Position numbers and translations under genes: made by a program
The notes under the pieces: model-generated
Database searches by the model: none
The model's input: only the letters and a program-made list of their open reading frames with translations
What the model was told of the DNA's origin: nothing
Shown: piece by piece, positions 1 through 8,878 of the stretch
Numbering within the stretch: position 1 is the first letter of the stretch
How the letters are laid out: the number at the start of each line of letters is the position of its first letter
Origin: JBEIUO01 sp964549785
Lineage (GTDB): Bacteria > Planctomycetota > Phycisphaerae > Phycisphaerales > UBA1924
NCBI GenBank assembly: GCA_964549785.1
Contig: CAZJXA010000012.1
Location: 1-29,360, forward strand
Direction: 5' to 3'
DNA length: 29,360 nucleotides

Positions 1-1356
1 GCCTCTCTGCCGAGCGATGAGGAATTGGAACGCGAGGCCGCCGAACTCGAGCGGATCGCAAAGACCTCCGATCCCAACGCGCAGCCCGAACCGATCAGCA
101 TCTCCGACCTGCAGCGGATGACGCTCGATCAGTTGCACGCCGTGGCCACCAAGGAAGGTCTCGTCGACTTCCAGACGATGCCCAAGCAGGAACTCATATT
201 CAAGGTTCTGAAGGCCCGGGGCGCCAAGCAGGGCCTCATGTTCGGCGAGGGCACGCTCGAGATCATGCCCGATCACTTCGGCTTCCTCCGCAGCCCCGAT
301 CAGTCCTACCTCCCTGGGCCCGACGACATCTACATCAGCCCGCTCATGGTCCGCCGTTTCGGGCTCCGTCGCGGCATGGTCATCAAGGGGGTCGTCCGCC
401 CGCCCAAGGAGAGCGAAAAGTACTTCGCCCTCCTCCGCATCGACACCGTCAATGGCAAACACCCTTCCAAGGTTCACGACCTCGTGAACTTCGAGGATTT
501 GACGCCCCTCCACCCCGAAGAGCGGTATGTCCTTGAGACAACCCCCGATGAGATCGAGTGCCGGGTGATCGACCTCGTCACGCCCATCGGCAAGGGCCAG
601 CGGATGCTCATCGTGGCCCCGCCGCGCACCGGCAAGACCGTCCTCATGCAGAAAATGACGCGGGCCATCACCCGCAACTTCCCGGCCTCCCGGATCATCG
701 TCCTCCTGGTGGACGAACGCCCGGAAGAAGTCACGGACTTCAAGCGTAACTGCGCGGGCAGCAACGTCGAGGTCGTCGCCAGCACATTCGATGAAAACAC
801 CACCCGCCACGTTCAGGTGTGCGAGATGGTCATCGAAAAGGCCCGCCGCATGGTCGAGTACGGCGAAGACGTCGTGATCCTGCTCGATTCGATCACGCGC
901 CTGGCCCGTGCCTACAACGCCGAGATGCCGCACTCCGGGAAGATCATGACCGGCGGTCTTGATTCCAACGCCCTGCAGCGACCCAAGAAGTTCTTCGGGT
1001 CGGCCCGTGCCATCGAAAAGGGCGGCAGCCTCACCATCATCGGCACCGCGCTCGTCGATACCGGCAGCAAGATGGACGAGGTAATCTTCGAGGAGTTCAA
1101 GGGCACGGGAAACGCCGAACTTCACCTCGAACGCAAACTCGTCGAGAAGCGTATCTGGCCTGCCATCGACGTCGCGGCGTCGGGCACCCGCCGCGAAGAA
1201 CTTCTCCTGGACCCCAAGGAACTGGAACTCGTCTACCGGCTCCGCAAGGTTCTCTCCGATATGAACGTCGTCGAAGCCGCCGAACTCTTGAAGAACCGCC
1301 TCAAGAAGCACAAGACCAACGCCGAGTTCCTGATGAACCTGGCCATGGGTTCATGA
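1..1356 (+). CDS. rho: Transcription termination factor Rho (5' end cut by window)
   Basis: Rho is the hexameric RNA-dependent ATPase/translocase that ends transcription of untranslated RNA. The frame is open from base 1, so the N-terminus lies outside the window; the TTG at 25 is only the first possible start inside it. An N-terminal helical segment leads into the cold-shock-like RNA-binding domain (EGTLEIMPDHFGFLRS, then PGPDDIYISP). The RecA-type motor follows, with Walker A PPRTGKT near codons 199-205 counted from 25, Walker B VVILLDSITR, and the family stretches GGLDSNALQRPKKFFG and FKGTGNAELHLER. The C-terminus is complete and ends at TGA. An upstream acidic, Glu-rich extension (ELERIAKTSDP) hints at an N-terminal insertion, which is common in high-GC phyla. 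A small membrane protein gene starts 13 bases downstream, so the two may be co-transcribed. Confidence 0.98.
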   Translation, partial: ASLPSDEELEREAAELERIAKTSDPNAQPEPISISDLQRMTLDQLHAVATKEGLVDFQTMPKQELIFKVLKARGAKQGLMFGEGTLEIMPDHFGFLRSPDQSYLPGPDDIYISPLMVRRFGLRRGMVIKGVVRPPKESEKYFALLRIDTVNGKHPSKVHDLVNFEDLTPLHPEERYVLETTPDEIECRVIDLVTPIGKGQRMLIVAPPRTGKTVLMQKMTRAITRNFPASRIIVLLVDERPEEVTDFKRNCAGSNVEVVASTFDENTTRHVQVCEMVIEKARRMVEYGEDVVILLDSITRLARAYNAEMPHSGKIMTGGLDSNALQRPKKFFGSARAIEKGGSLTIIGTALVDTGSKMDEVIFEEFKGTGNAELHLERKLVEKRIWPAIDVAASGTRREELLLDPKELELVYRLRKVLSDMNVVEAAELLKNRLKKHKTNAEFLMNLAMGS

Positions 1357-1369
1357 GGGCCATACGCCT

Positions 1370-1729
1370 TTGAACGCTCCGCTGTCCGCGACTTCCCCTG
1401 CCGTTGCCGCGCACCCGCAGACGCGGCCCGGGCTGGCCCCGCTGCTCGTGCGGGCCGTTGCGTGTTCCGCGTGGGCAGGCGTCATGCTCGTGCTGGGCCT
1501 CGCGACACTCGTCGACGGCCCCGGGGCCGTCCCGTTGCCGCGGCTTGCCCTCTGGTGCTTCGGCAGCGCTGCGGTCGCGGGCGGGCAGTTTGTGTTCATG
1601 GTGATGGTCGCCGACCGCTTCTTCGGTCGAGCGGACAGGCGTTTCGTGATCGGTATCGAGGCCGCTGCGTTTTCCGTTTTCTTCGGGGGCGCACTCGCGG
1701 CCCTCTTTTTTCTCACTACGGGAGCCTGA
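1370..1729 (+). CDS. Small predicted membrane protein, three hydrophobic helices
   Basis: I do not recognise a family. The 119-residue product has a short Pro/Ala-rich N-terminus and three hydrophobic stretches (about residues 25-48, 57-83 and 92-117), consistent with a small integral membrane protein. The start is TTG, with a GAGGG about nine bases upstream that overlaps the rho stop region; there is no better in-frame start. It lies 13 bases after rho, and its TGA ends one base before the GTG of the next gene, so the three probably form one transcription unit. Codon use is strongly C-ending, like its neighbours, which supports real coding. No catalytic or binding motif is visible. Confidence 0.6.
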   Translation: MNAPLSATSPAVAAHPQTRPGLAPLLVRAVACSAWAGVMLVLGLATLVDGPGAVPLPRLALWCFGSAAVAGGQFVFMVMVADRFFGRADRRFVIGIEAAAFSVFFGGALAALFFLTTGA

Positions 1730-4315
1730 GTGTTCCGGATTTTTGCCCTTCCCTCGTTTCCCGCCCTCTCCGGCTCCACAGTGCTGATGCTCGTGGTCTC
1801 CGGCCTGAGCGCGCTCCCGATTGTCGCCCCCGGGCGCTTCCGATGCGCCGCCCAGCCCGCCGCGACCCAGCCCGCCGCCCAACCAGCGGCTTCGATCGCG
1901 CCGTCAGTCCCACAACGTCCGACCGATCTCAACGCCCAGGCCGATCGATTGTTGAGTCAGCAGGCGGCTCGCCATCTGACCCGCGTTGCCCTCCTCGATC
2001 TCCGGGCCGCCACGCCCCCCAACCCCTCCGACTATGAGTTTGCGGCTCTCCTTCTCGAACTCGCCGGCGATCTCGATCCCGCTGATGCGAGCATTGTCCG
2101 CTATCGGGCCGAGGCCGCCTTCAACGCCGGCGACACCCCGGGCGTTATGACGGCCACCAAGGTGATCCTCGAACTTGACCCCGCCGACACCGTCGCCCTC
2201 CTCCGTCTCATCACCGCACGTATCAACCAGATCCAGACCGTCGAGGCCCGTCTCGCTGCGTTCGAGGGCTTCCTCGGACCCAAAGGTTCAACCCTGGACG
2301 CCTCCGTCCGCAGCCGTCTCGCCTTGGACGCCGCCCTCCTGTGCCGCGAACGCTCCGACGAGGAAGGCTTTGTTCATTTCCTCCGGCAATCCGCCCAACT
2401 CGATTCCACGAACAAAGACGCCGCTCTTTTGGTTCTTCAGCACTACAGCCAGCACCACGACAATCCCTTGGGTCGCCTCGAACTCCTCGCTAACCTTCTC
2501 TACTCCGACCCCATCGACCCCGGCGTACACCGGATGATCCGCGATGAACTCATCGACGCCAGTGCATTCGAGGCGGCGCTCCGGTTTCACTCGTCTTCCG
2601 AACGCATCTCCGCGCTCGCCCGCGAGCAACCCTCCGCCTCCGAATTCGTCGAATCGATGTGCATGAACTGGCGATCCGAAGGGCCCCGCGCCACCTTCGA
2701 CGCCATCAATCGCAGTCTGATCTCCGACCGCGATACCGTGGCGAGTGAGTTGGCCCGCATGGACCCCGTCCTCCAGGAGACCGCGCGGAAGCCCGAAGAC
2801 GTCCGGCTGGCCTTTGAGTACGAGGAAATCCGCCTCGGCACCGCCCTCATCCTTGAAGACCGGGCCGCCATCGACATCGCACTCGCCGACATGGCCGCCA
2901 CCGTGACGGACACCATCGCCACACTCGGTGACCCCACCAAACGCAATCCTGAACTCGGCGAAGCCCAGGCCCGCGAGATCAGCGGACTCAGCCTCATCGG
3001 CCTGCAGATGTGGCGATTGTTCGCGAACCGCGATCTGGACAAGGTCGAGATTGACTTGCCTCGTGTGGTGGCTGCGGCACCGGACGATAACGTCTTTGTT
3101 CAGTCGCTGCTGTTGTGGCATTCCGTCCGCACCGCCGATGCCCCCGCCACCCGCGGGTTGCTCGCTTCCGCACCCGAAAACGTCTGGACGATTCTCGCCC
3201 GTGCCACCTTCGAACAGGAACAAGGCAACGCCCAAGCCGCCGCCGCCGCCTTCATCGCCGCCTCCGATTTTGCCCCGCTCCAGGTTCCCGGCGTCCTTGG
3301 TTGGGCTCTCGCCGAAAAGGCCCTGCCCGGCGTCACGCTCCCCACTCTCCTTACCACATCCCTTACCGATTACGCCGGAACCATCCCGAAGTGGATCGAC
3401 GACATGGTCGAGAAACCGCGGCTTACCCAAACCCTCGCCGTGACTCTCGCCCCTGTGAATGCCGAGGCAGCCGAGCACACATTCGCGACCCTCACCCTCC
3501 GGAACGTGTCCACGATCCCCCTCGGAGTCGGTTCCGACCGCATCATGAACTCGAGAATGCTGTTTGCTCCCAGCTTGGAACGCAAAGACGGTAACGCGGC
3601 CGCCGCCGAGCCCGAGTTCATGGAGATCAACCGCCGCCTCAGGCTCATGCCGGGCGAATCGCTTTCCACCCGCCTGTGGCCCGACGTCGGTCTCACCGGG
3701 CTCCTCGCCGAGGTCGCCTGCGCCTCGCCAACTCGCCTTCGCTGGCGGGTCCTCCAAGGGTTCGAGGCCGCGGTTGGCAGATCCAAACAGCGCGGGCCCG
3801 GCTGTCAGGAAGCGGGCACCGCGACGGTGACCCGCCGCCCGACCACCGAAGCCTGGCTCACCGCGCCCGAACTTGCGACCGTAATTTCCGCATCCTCTGA
3901 CGACCGCTGGCCCACCGTGCTGTACGCGGCCCGCGCCGGCCTCTTGGGCCCGGTCGACGACCGCCGCCTCGCTTCCGACAACCACACCATCGTCGCCGCG
4001 ATCGCCGCGAAGTTCCCGTCCTTATCTCCCGTCCTGCGTCAACTGACGCTCGCCATCATCCCCCCGGAAGCGCTCTCCGCGGACACGGCCGCCTTTGATG
4101 ATGCGCTCGCGGCGGAGGCCGATCCGGCCGTTCTCGCCGTCGCTGTTGCCACCCGCTGCGACAAGGTCGATCACCCGGTCCTTCTCCGAGCGGCCCAGTC
4201 CGCCGACCCTCGACTTGTCCGCCTCGCCGCCATTCAGCGCGCACGCCTCGGAGCCGCGACGCCGACCTACGCCTCGTTGGGCTTCGGAGCCAAGGCTCTC
4301 ACCCCGACTCGCTAG
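1730..4315 (+). CDS. Large secreted/periplasmic helical-repeat (TPR-like) protein, function unknown
   Basis: The 861-residue product begins with a hydrophobic segment (about residues 12-34, SGSTVLMLVVSGLSALPIV) that looks like a signal peptide or anchor. A low-complexity Ala/Pro/Gln linker follows. Residues from about 60 to 350 consist of alternating amphipathic helices with TPR-like spacing (for example LELAGDLDPADASIVRYRAE and ILELDPADTVALLRLI), suggesting a tetratricopeptide scaffold for protein contacts in the periplasm. A probable beta-rich segment near residues 560-660 (LTLRNVSTIPLGVGSDRI) is followed by a helical C-terminus. The GTG start directly follows the preceding stop codon and no Shine-Dalgarno sequence is obvious, which favours translational coupling. 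No enzyme motif is visible. The TPR call is from pattern, not from a profile search. Confidence 0.75.
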   Translation: MFRIFALPSFPALSGSTVLMLVVSGLSALPIVAPGRFRCAAQPAATQPAAQPAASIAPSVPQRPTDLNAQADRLLSQQAARHLTRVALLDLRAATPPNPSDYEFAALLLELAGDLDPADASIVRYRAEAAFNAGDTPGVMTATKVILELDPADTVALLRLITARINQIQTVEARLAAFEGFLGPKGSTLDASVRSRLALDAALLCRERSDEEGFVHFLRQSAQLDSTNKDAALLVLQHYSQHHDNPLGRLELLANLLYSDPIDPGVHRMIRDELIDASAFEAALRFHSSSERISALAREQPSASEFVESMCMNWRSEGPRATFDAINRSLISDRDTVASELARMDPVLQETARKPEDVRLAFEYEEIRLGTALILEDRAAIDIALADMAATVTDTIATLGDPTKRNPELGEAQAREISGLSLIGLQMWRLFANRDLDKVEIDLPRVVAAAPDDNVFVQSLLLWHSVRTADAPATRGLLASAPENVWTILARATFEQEQGNAQAAAAAFIAASDFAPLQVPGVLGWALAEKALPGVTLPTLLTTSLTDYAGTIPKWIDDMVEKPRLTQTLAVTLAPVNAEAAEHTFATLTLRNVSTIPLGVGSDRIMNSRMLFAPSLERKDGNAAAAEPEFMEINRRLRLMPGESLSTRLWPDVGLTGLLAEVACASPTRLRWRVLQGFEAAVGRSKQRGPGCQEAGTATVTRRPTTEAWLTAPELATVISASSDDRWPTVLYAARAGLLGPVDDRRLASDNHTIVAAIAAKFPSLSPVLRQLTLAIIPPEALSADTAAFDDALAAEADPAVLAVAVATRCDKVDHPVLLRAAQSADPRLVRLAAIQRARLGAATPTYASLGFGAKALTPTR

Positions 4316-4333
4316 TATCGGTACCGTAAACGC

Positions 4334-5290
4334 ATCGAACCGACCCACACCACGCGCCGCCGTAGCGCTCTCCGCGTTGCCGGGTTCACGGTCGGCCTGC
4401 TCGCCCTCGCCGCCGCGATCGTCTCTGTGCGTGCCAACCTGGGTCCCGTTCAAGCGGCCCTTTCCCGCGGCATCCCGCCCGCGTCGGTGGCTGTCATGCT
4501 TGCCCTCCCCTGCGCGAGCCTGCTGGTCACCGCCGCGGGCATTGCCGCCCTGACCAACGCGCGACTGACTCTCGAAAAGCGGATCTCGTTCCCGGAAATG
4601 CTCGAACTGATCGGCGCTTCCTGGTTGCTCAATTTCCTGCCGCTCAGCCCGGGCCTCTTCGGACGCATCGCGTATCAACGGGCCCGCCACGGCGTCTCCC
4701 TCCGAGACTCCGCAACCGTGGTGGTGGAGTCGGTTGTGCTGTCGTGGCTGGCGGCCGCGATCGCCGTCCTTGTGATCGTCGTTCCAATGGGCCGCTTGCT
4801 CGACGCCTTCTCGGCGATAGTCGTCCTGTCGCTTCTGATCGGCGGCCTCGCGCTCTACCGCCCGATCGGCCGCGACTCCTTAGCTGCGGCGCGGTGCTTT
4901 GTACTTGCGCTCAAACTCGTCGACCAGTGCATCTGGACCGCCCGCTACTTGGTCGTCTTTCGCGTCCTGGGTTGGCACGCCACCCCGTCCGAAGCCTGCG
5001 TGATCGCCGCGCTCGCCCAAACGGCGATGCTCATCCCCTTTATCGGCAACGGCCTGGGGATCAGGGAGTGGGCGGTGGGTCTCGTCGCGACCCAAATCCC
5101 GGCTTGGATCAAGGGCCCCGACGCCGCCGACACGACTCTCACGGTCGCCCTCTCTGCCGACCTCCTCAACCGGGCGTTCGAGGTCATGGTTGCCCTCCCG
5201 ATCGGTTTTCTCTGCCTGTGGCGACTCAAAACTCGCGTACTCGCCGCCCGCGACGGGCAGCCCCACCGAATCGCAGCCCAAAAACCCTGA
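4334..5290 (+). CDS. Flippase-like membrane protein (lysylphosphatidylglycerol synthase TM / AglD type)
   Basis: A polytopic membrane protein with about seven to eight hydrophobic helices. The conserved block NFLPLSPGLFGRIAYQRARHG followed by a Glu-containing helix (VVVESVVLSW), and GIREWAVGLV near the C-terminus, match the pattern of the LPG-synthase transmembrane/AglD-like family. Members are thought to act on lipids or lipid-linked sugars. The first ATG/GTG/TTG is the GTG at 4427, but the same frame is open back to the TAG at 4313, and codons 4367-4426 encode a clear hydrophobic helix (ALRVAGFTVGLLALAAAIVSV) preceded by Arg residues. I therefore place the N-terminus upstream, at the ATC of 4334 (reading IEPTHTTRRR). 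This non-standard start is an inference; an annotation from 4427 would lose the first helix. Confidence 0.75.
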   Translation: MEPTHTTRRRSALRVAGFTVGLLALAAAIVSVRANLGPVQAALSRGIPPASVAVMLALPCASLLVTAAGIAALTNARLTLEKRISFPEMLELIGASWLLNFLPLSPGLFGRIAYQRARHGVSLRDSATVVVESVVLSWLAAAIAVLVIVVPMGRLLDAFSAIVVLSLLIGGLALYRPIGRDSLAAARCFVLALKLVDQCIWTARYLVVFRVLGWHATPSEACVIAALAQTAMLIPFIGNGLGIREWAVGLVATQIPAWIKGPDAADTTLTVALSADLLNRAFEVMVALPIGFLCLWRLKTRVLAARDGQPHRIAAQKP

Positions 5291-5408
5291 TCCTTCCTGA
5301 CCTTACCCACCCCCGCGAACCGATCCAACCGGAGCCCGGAAGCGTAAAGGCAGGTGCGTATTCGCTTGTCTTTCCATTCCGATACCCAATCCTTGATGCC
5401 TTTGTGTC

Positions 5409-6524
5409 ATGATTAAGACCATCGAACAAGACCACCAGCGCTTCCGGCAGATCGTGCGCGGCAAGATCCGCAAAGACCTCCGCAAGTTCCTCTCCCGCGG
5501 CGAGCTCATCGGCCGTGAGGGCAAGCGGGCCGTCTCCATCCCCGTTCACGACATCGACCTTCCCACCTTTCGCTACGGGGACAACTCCGGAGGCGTCGGC
5601 ATGGGTGAAGGCAACGAGGGCGACTCCGTCGGCCAGGCCGGCAAAGACAAGGGCCAGGGCGGCGACCGAGAAGGCAAGCACATTCTTGAAGTCGATGTCA
5701 CGCTCGAAGAACTCGCCGACATCCTCGCTGAAGAACTCCGGCTCCCCCGCATCAAGCCGCGGGGCCAGCACAACATCACGACGATCAAGGACAAGTACAC
5801 CGGCGTGCGCCCCATCGGCCCCGCCTCACTCCGCCACTTCAAGCGGACCTACCGAGAAGCTCTCAAACGGCAACTCGCGATGGGGCAGTACGACCCCGAC
5901 AACCCCGTCATCATCCCGATCAAGAACGACCTCCGCTTCCGCACGTGGAACGAGGTCAAGAAGCCTCAGTCCAACGCCGCCATCGTCTACATGATGGACG
6001 TCTCCGGATCGATGGGCGATGAACAGAAGGAACTCGTCCGCCTCGAGGCGTTCTGGATCGACACGTGGCTACGCCGCAACTACGAGGGCATCGAGAGCCG
6101 GTACATCGTTCACGATGTCCGGGCCGCCGAGGTCGATAAGAAGACCTTTTTCTCGGTCCGCGAAGACGGCGGCACCCGCATCAGTTCCGCCTTTCAGGCC
6201 TGCCACGAACTCCTCAAAGCCCACTACGACCCCGCCGACTGGAACATCTACCTCTTCCACTTTTCTGACGGGGACAATTCCAGCGACGCCGACAACCGCC
6301 TCTGTTGCAAACTCTTGGACGACCACATCATCCCGATGTCGAACATGTTCGGCTACTGCCAGGTCGCCAGCGCCTACGGCAGCGGCAGTTTCATCAACGT
6401 CCTCCACGAAGCCTTCCCCAACGGGGCCGCCGATGAAGCGGGCCCTCGGCTCATCACCAGCCGAGTCAACAGCCGCGACGACCTCTTCGAGTCGCTCAAA
6501 ACCTTCTTCAAGGCCGGAAGGTAA
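5409..6524 (+). CDS. DUF444 family protein with von Willebrand A domain (YeaH/YhbH-like)
   Basis: The 371-residue product matches the DUF444 (YeaH/YhbH) family in length and layout. It has a basic N-terminus (RFRQIVRGKIRKDLRKF), a Gly-rich acidic linker (about residues 58-90), a conserved middle with KRTYREALKR, and a C-terminal VWA domain with the MIDAS motif DVSGSMG at about residues 197-203, plus FSDGDNSSDADN further on. YeaH/YhbH genes usually sit beside the PrkA serine kinase and SpoVR genes in stress-response clusters; neither partner is next to it here. The ATG at 5409 has no convincing Shine-Dalgarno sequence. The gene is probably cytoplasmic and its molecular role is unknown. Its stop marks the point where gene order and strand composition change. 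Confidence 0.92.
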   Translation: MIKTIEQDHQRFRQIVRGKIRKDLRKFLSRGELIGREGKRAVSIPVHDIDLPTFRYGDNSGGVGMGEGNEGDSVGQAGKDKGQGGDREGKHILEVDVTLEELADILAEELRLPRIKPRGQHNITTIKDKYTGVRPIGPASLRHFKRTYREALKRQLAMGQYDPDNPVIIPIKNDLRFRTWNEVKKPQSNAAIVYMMDVSGSMGDEQKELVRLEAFWIDTWLRRNYEGIESRYIVHDVRAAEVDKKTFFSVREDGGTRISSAFQACHELLKAHYDPADWNIYLFHFSDGDNSSDADNRLCCKLLDDHIIPMSNMFGYCQVASAYGSGSFINVLHEAFPNGAADEAGPRLITSRVNSRDDLFESLKTFFKAGR

Positions 6525-6656
6525 GGGTTCTTCGCTCGCGAAGCCGAGCCGCTCGCCCATCAGCCGCAGGAAGTCTGGGTTCCACCAGAAGTCCCGCATG
6601 TCATTGAAGAACTCGGCTGAATGTGGCTGCTTTTCGCCCGCTGGGTGTTCGCTCAT
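6525..6656 (-). pseudogene. Stranded N-terminal fragment of a probable SAM-dependent methyltransferase
   Basis: On the minus strand an ATG at 6656 opens a peptide reading AEFFNDMRDFWWNPDFLRLM, then GERLGF. The F.DMRD(F/Y)WWNP(D)(F/W)L..(L/M)..R pattern is one I associate from memory with the first 40 residues of class I methyltransferases, just before the DVGCG SAM-binding motif. Here no such motif follows: the homologous part ends next to the stop codon of the DUF444 gene on the other strand, and the frame then runs antisense through that gene. It starts 42 bases beyond the stop of the upstream repeat-protein gene on the same strand. I read it as the stub left by a rearrangement. The family assignment is uncertain. 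Confidence 0.4.
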
Positions 6657-6697
6657 GATCATCAGCATCACGCGAAGCGCGATGCATCGTCTTGCGA

Positions 6698-8878
6698 TCA
6701 TTCGTTCGTGGGCGCGGGCGGCGTCACGGATGATTCAATCCGGTAGCGAGTCCCACGCTCCGCGGGTTCGCCAAACAGTTCAGGGTGCTGATAGGTGCCG
6801 CGTTCGCTGGCGGGCTTCTCGGTCTCGACTGGCGCTCCGTGCTGCTGCACCCAGCGGTCGTTCCGAACCGCATCGATCCGCCATGAAACCTTGCCGCCGG
6901 GAGAGCCACCGGCAATTCGGAAGGAGCACGCGGGTACATCATCGCCGGGTCCCGCTGTTGCAGCGCGGGCCAGGGAACTCTCGTCGATCTCTTCGGCGAT
7001 GTGCAGCATGGGCATCGCGGAGCCGATCGCGGTCAGCAAGTAGCGAGGATCCCTATTGATCGCGGCGAAGTAGGTCGGGAGCCTGACCATCGCCTCACCC
7101 TGCTCGTCGAGGGTCGCCTTGCCTGAATAGAAGTTGATCACCTCATCGCTCTCGGCGCTGTAGTGCGAAAGGTACTTGTTGGCCGGATCGAACGGGTGGT
7201 CGATGCGAAACGACTTGGTGCCGGTCGCTCCCGTACGCCCGTACGCGTACAGGCCGAAGGTGCTTCCCTCTCCCGCGACGCCGTACCCGCTGTTGCCGTC
7301 GCCGTAGACACCGTAATTATTCGGAAGCGTTGCGATGCCGCTTACCCCGGCTCCGGCGGGGGCAGTGCAGCGCCCCACGATGGCGCTACTCAGAAACGAC
7401 TCGCCGTGAACGCCCGTGCGGCCTATTCCGTACACACCAAAACCTGCGCCGCTGGCGCTCTGGCCGTAGACCCCGTAATTCACACCGACGGTCTCATAGA
7501 CGCGGCCGAAAACGCCCCGGCCTTGGGCCGCGAAACTCTCCCCCTGAACGCCATAGTTGGTGCCGGTGGTCGCGGTGACGACGCCATAGACGCCACGCCC
7601 GGCGGGACTGGCCGTCTCTCCCGATACGCCGGTGTTGGCCCCGGAAGTACCGAGACACGTGCCAACAACAGCGCGGCCATCAGGGCTCTGTACCCGGCCC
7701 AGTACGCCGATCGGGGTCCCGCTCCCGATCGCAGATTCGCCGATCACGCCGTACCCCGCCGGACTGCTGGTGAGACCTTGGACGCCGGCGGTGGGTCCCG
7801 AGGTCGCTGCGGCGTAGCCGTACACGCCGCGGCCCGAAGTGCTATTGGCTTGGCCGTACACGCCTCGGGTGATACCGGTCGTAGCGCTATTCCAGCCATA
7901 GATGGCGTAACCAGTGGGGCTCGAAGTGAACCCGTAGATGCCAGCGGCGGTGCCCGTGCTCGCCTCGCCCATGACACCGGCGCCGGTGGCGCTCAACGTG
8001 CCGCCATAAACGCCGCGGCTGTTCCCCGAGATGGCGGTCGCCAAGCCGAAGACGCCGAACCCCTCTGGGCTGGCACTCTCGAAGCGTCCGCCGTAGGTGA
8101 CGCCGGTGGTGGCGGTCGCGACGCCGCGGACGCCGGTGGCCTCGGTTGTGCTGGATGCGTTCTGACCGCTCAGCATGGCGCCCGTGCTCGAGCCACTCAG
8201 AAGGAAGGGGCCGGCGACCTGAAGAAACGCCGTCGAATCCAGACCGTCAAGCGTGGCCGCGTTGATGTTCGTCAGATTCGCCCCAGACCCAGTGAAGGAA
8301 TTGGCCGGGTTGGTGAGCGCAAGCGACCCGCCATAGGTGCCGACAAGGGACCCAGTGGGGAGCGTGCCGTTGAGGTTCGCGGCGTTGGTGTAGAACGCCG
8401 CGGGTTGGCCGTTGAACTGGGTCGCGTTCGTCGCGGTCGCGGCGGTGGTCGCGCTCCCCGCTGTGGTGGCACTTGTCGCGGTCGCCGCGGCCACCGCAAA
8501 GAGCGCGTTGGGTGCTGGACTCAACTCCTGGCGCGGACCGAGGATGACAAAGGCGGCGGGATTGACGCAGCTCAGGCCGGCATCGCGCCGCACCTCCACC
8601 TCCAGAAACCGCCTCTGCCCGGCAAACTGCGGGCCAAAGTCGAGAGATGCGGCCAGCCGACCGCCGACCGCCAGAGTGTTGTCCACGCACAGCGTCGGCA
8701 CGACCTGCGCCCCGCCGGTCAGCGCATCAAACAGACGGAATCGCAGGTCGTAGGTTCCGTTCACGGGGATACCGGCGTCCCGCAGTTCGCCCTGATAGGT
8801 GAAGGCAGTCGAGAGCGGTTGTGCCGCGGCGGCCGAGGCGAGCACGAGAACCGCAGCGCAAAACGCGTGCTTGAACAT
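6698..8878 (-). CDS. Secreted repeat-rich tail-fibre-like protein with conserved C-terminal domain (copy 1)
   Basis: A signal peptide (MFKHAFCAAVLVLASAAAAQ) starts the protein. I chose the ATG at 8878 rather than upstream starts because GGAGGA lies about six bases before it. After a short beta-rich N-domain (TAFTYQGELRDAG, also seen in many secreted repeat proteins) come an Ala/Thr-rich linker and about 300 residues of short Gly-rich repeats of the type GVYG.....S..GYGV.G, typical of trimeric or beta-solenoid fibres. The C-terminal part (GTKSFRIDHPFDPANKYLSHYSAE ... INRD..Y.LTAIG ... RIAGG.....VSW...AVRND) is shared with the gene at 23426-25084. This points to a common assembly or anchoring domain. 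The protein is likely exported to the surface or periplasm; ligand and role are unknown. Confidence 0.85.
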   Translation of the reverse strand: MFKHAFCAAVLVLASAAAAQPLSTAFTYQGELRDAGIPVNGTYDLRFRLFDALTGGAQVVPTLCVDNTLAVGGRLAASLDFGPQFAGQRRFLEVEVRRDAGLSCVNPAAFVILGPRQELSPAPNALFAVAAATATSATTAGSATTAATATNATQFNGQPAAFYTNAANLNGTLPTGSLVGTYGGSLALTNPANSFTGSGANLTNINAATLDGLDSTAFLQVAGPFLLSGSSTGAMLSGQNASSTTEATGVRGVATATTGVTYGGRFESASPEGFGVFGLATAISGNSRGVYGGTLSATGAGVMGEASTGTAAGIYGFTSSPTGYAIYGWNSATTGITRGVYGQANSTSGRGVYGYAAATSGPTAGVQGLTSSPAGYGVIGESAIGSGTPIGVLGRVQSPDGRAVVGTCLGTSGANTGVSGETASPAGRGVYGVVTATTGTNYGVQGESFAAQGRGVFGRVYETVGVNYGVYGQSASGAGFGVYGIGRTGVHGESFLSSAIVGRCTAPAGAGVSGIATLPNNYGVYGDGNSGYGVAGEGSTFGLYAYGRTGATGTKSFRIDHPFDPANKYLSHYSAESDEVINFYSGKATLDEQGEAMVRLPTYFAAINRDPRYLLTAIGSAMPMLHIAEEIDESSLARAATAGPGDDVPACSFRIAGGSPGGKVSWRIDAVRNDRWVQQHGAPVETEKPASERGTYQHPELFGEPAERGTRYRIESSVTPPAPTNE

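Noticed and set aside
2288..3985. Long minus-strand open frame (565 codons) opposite the secreted helical-repeat gene
   Set aside because: The plus-strand gene has a coherent signal segment and repeats; the antisense reading is Gly/Arg-rich with no ribosome site or motif, a by-product of high GC.
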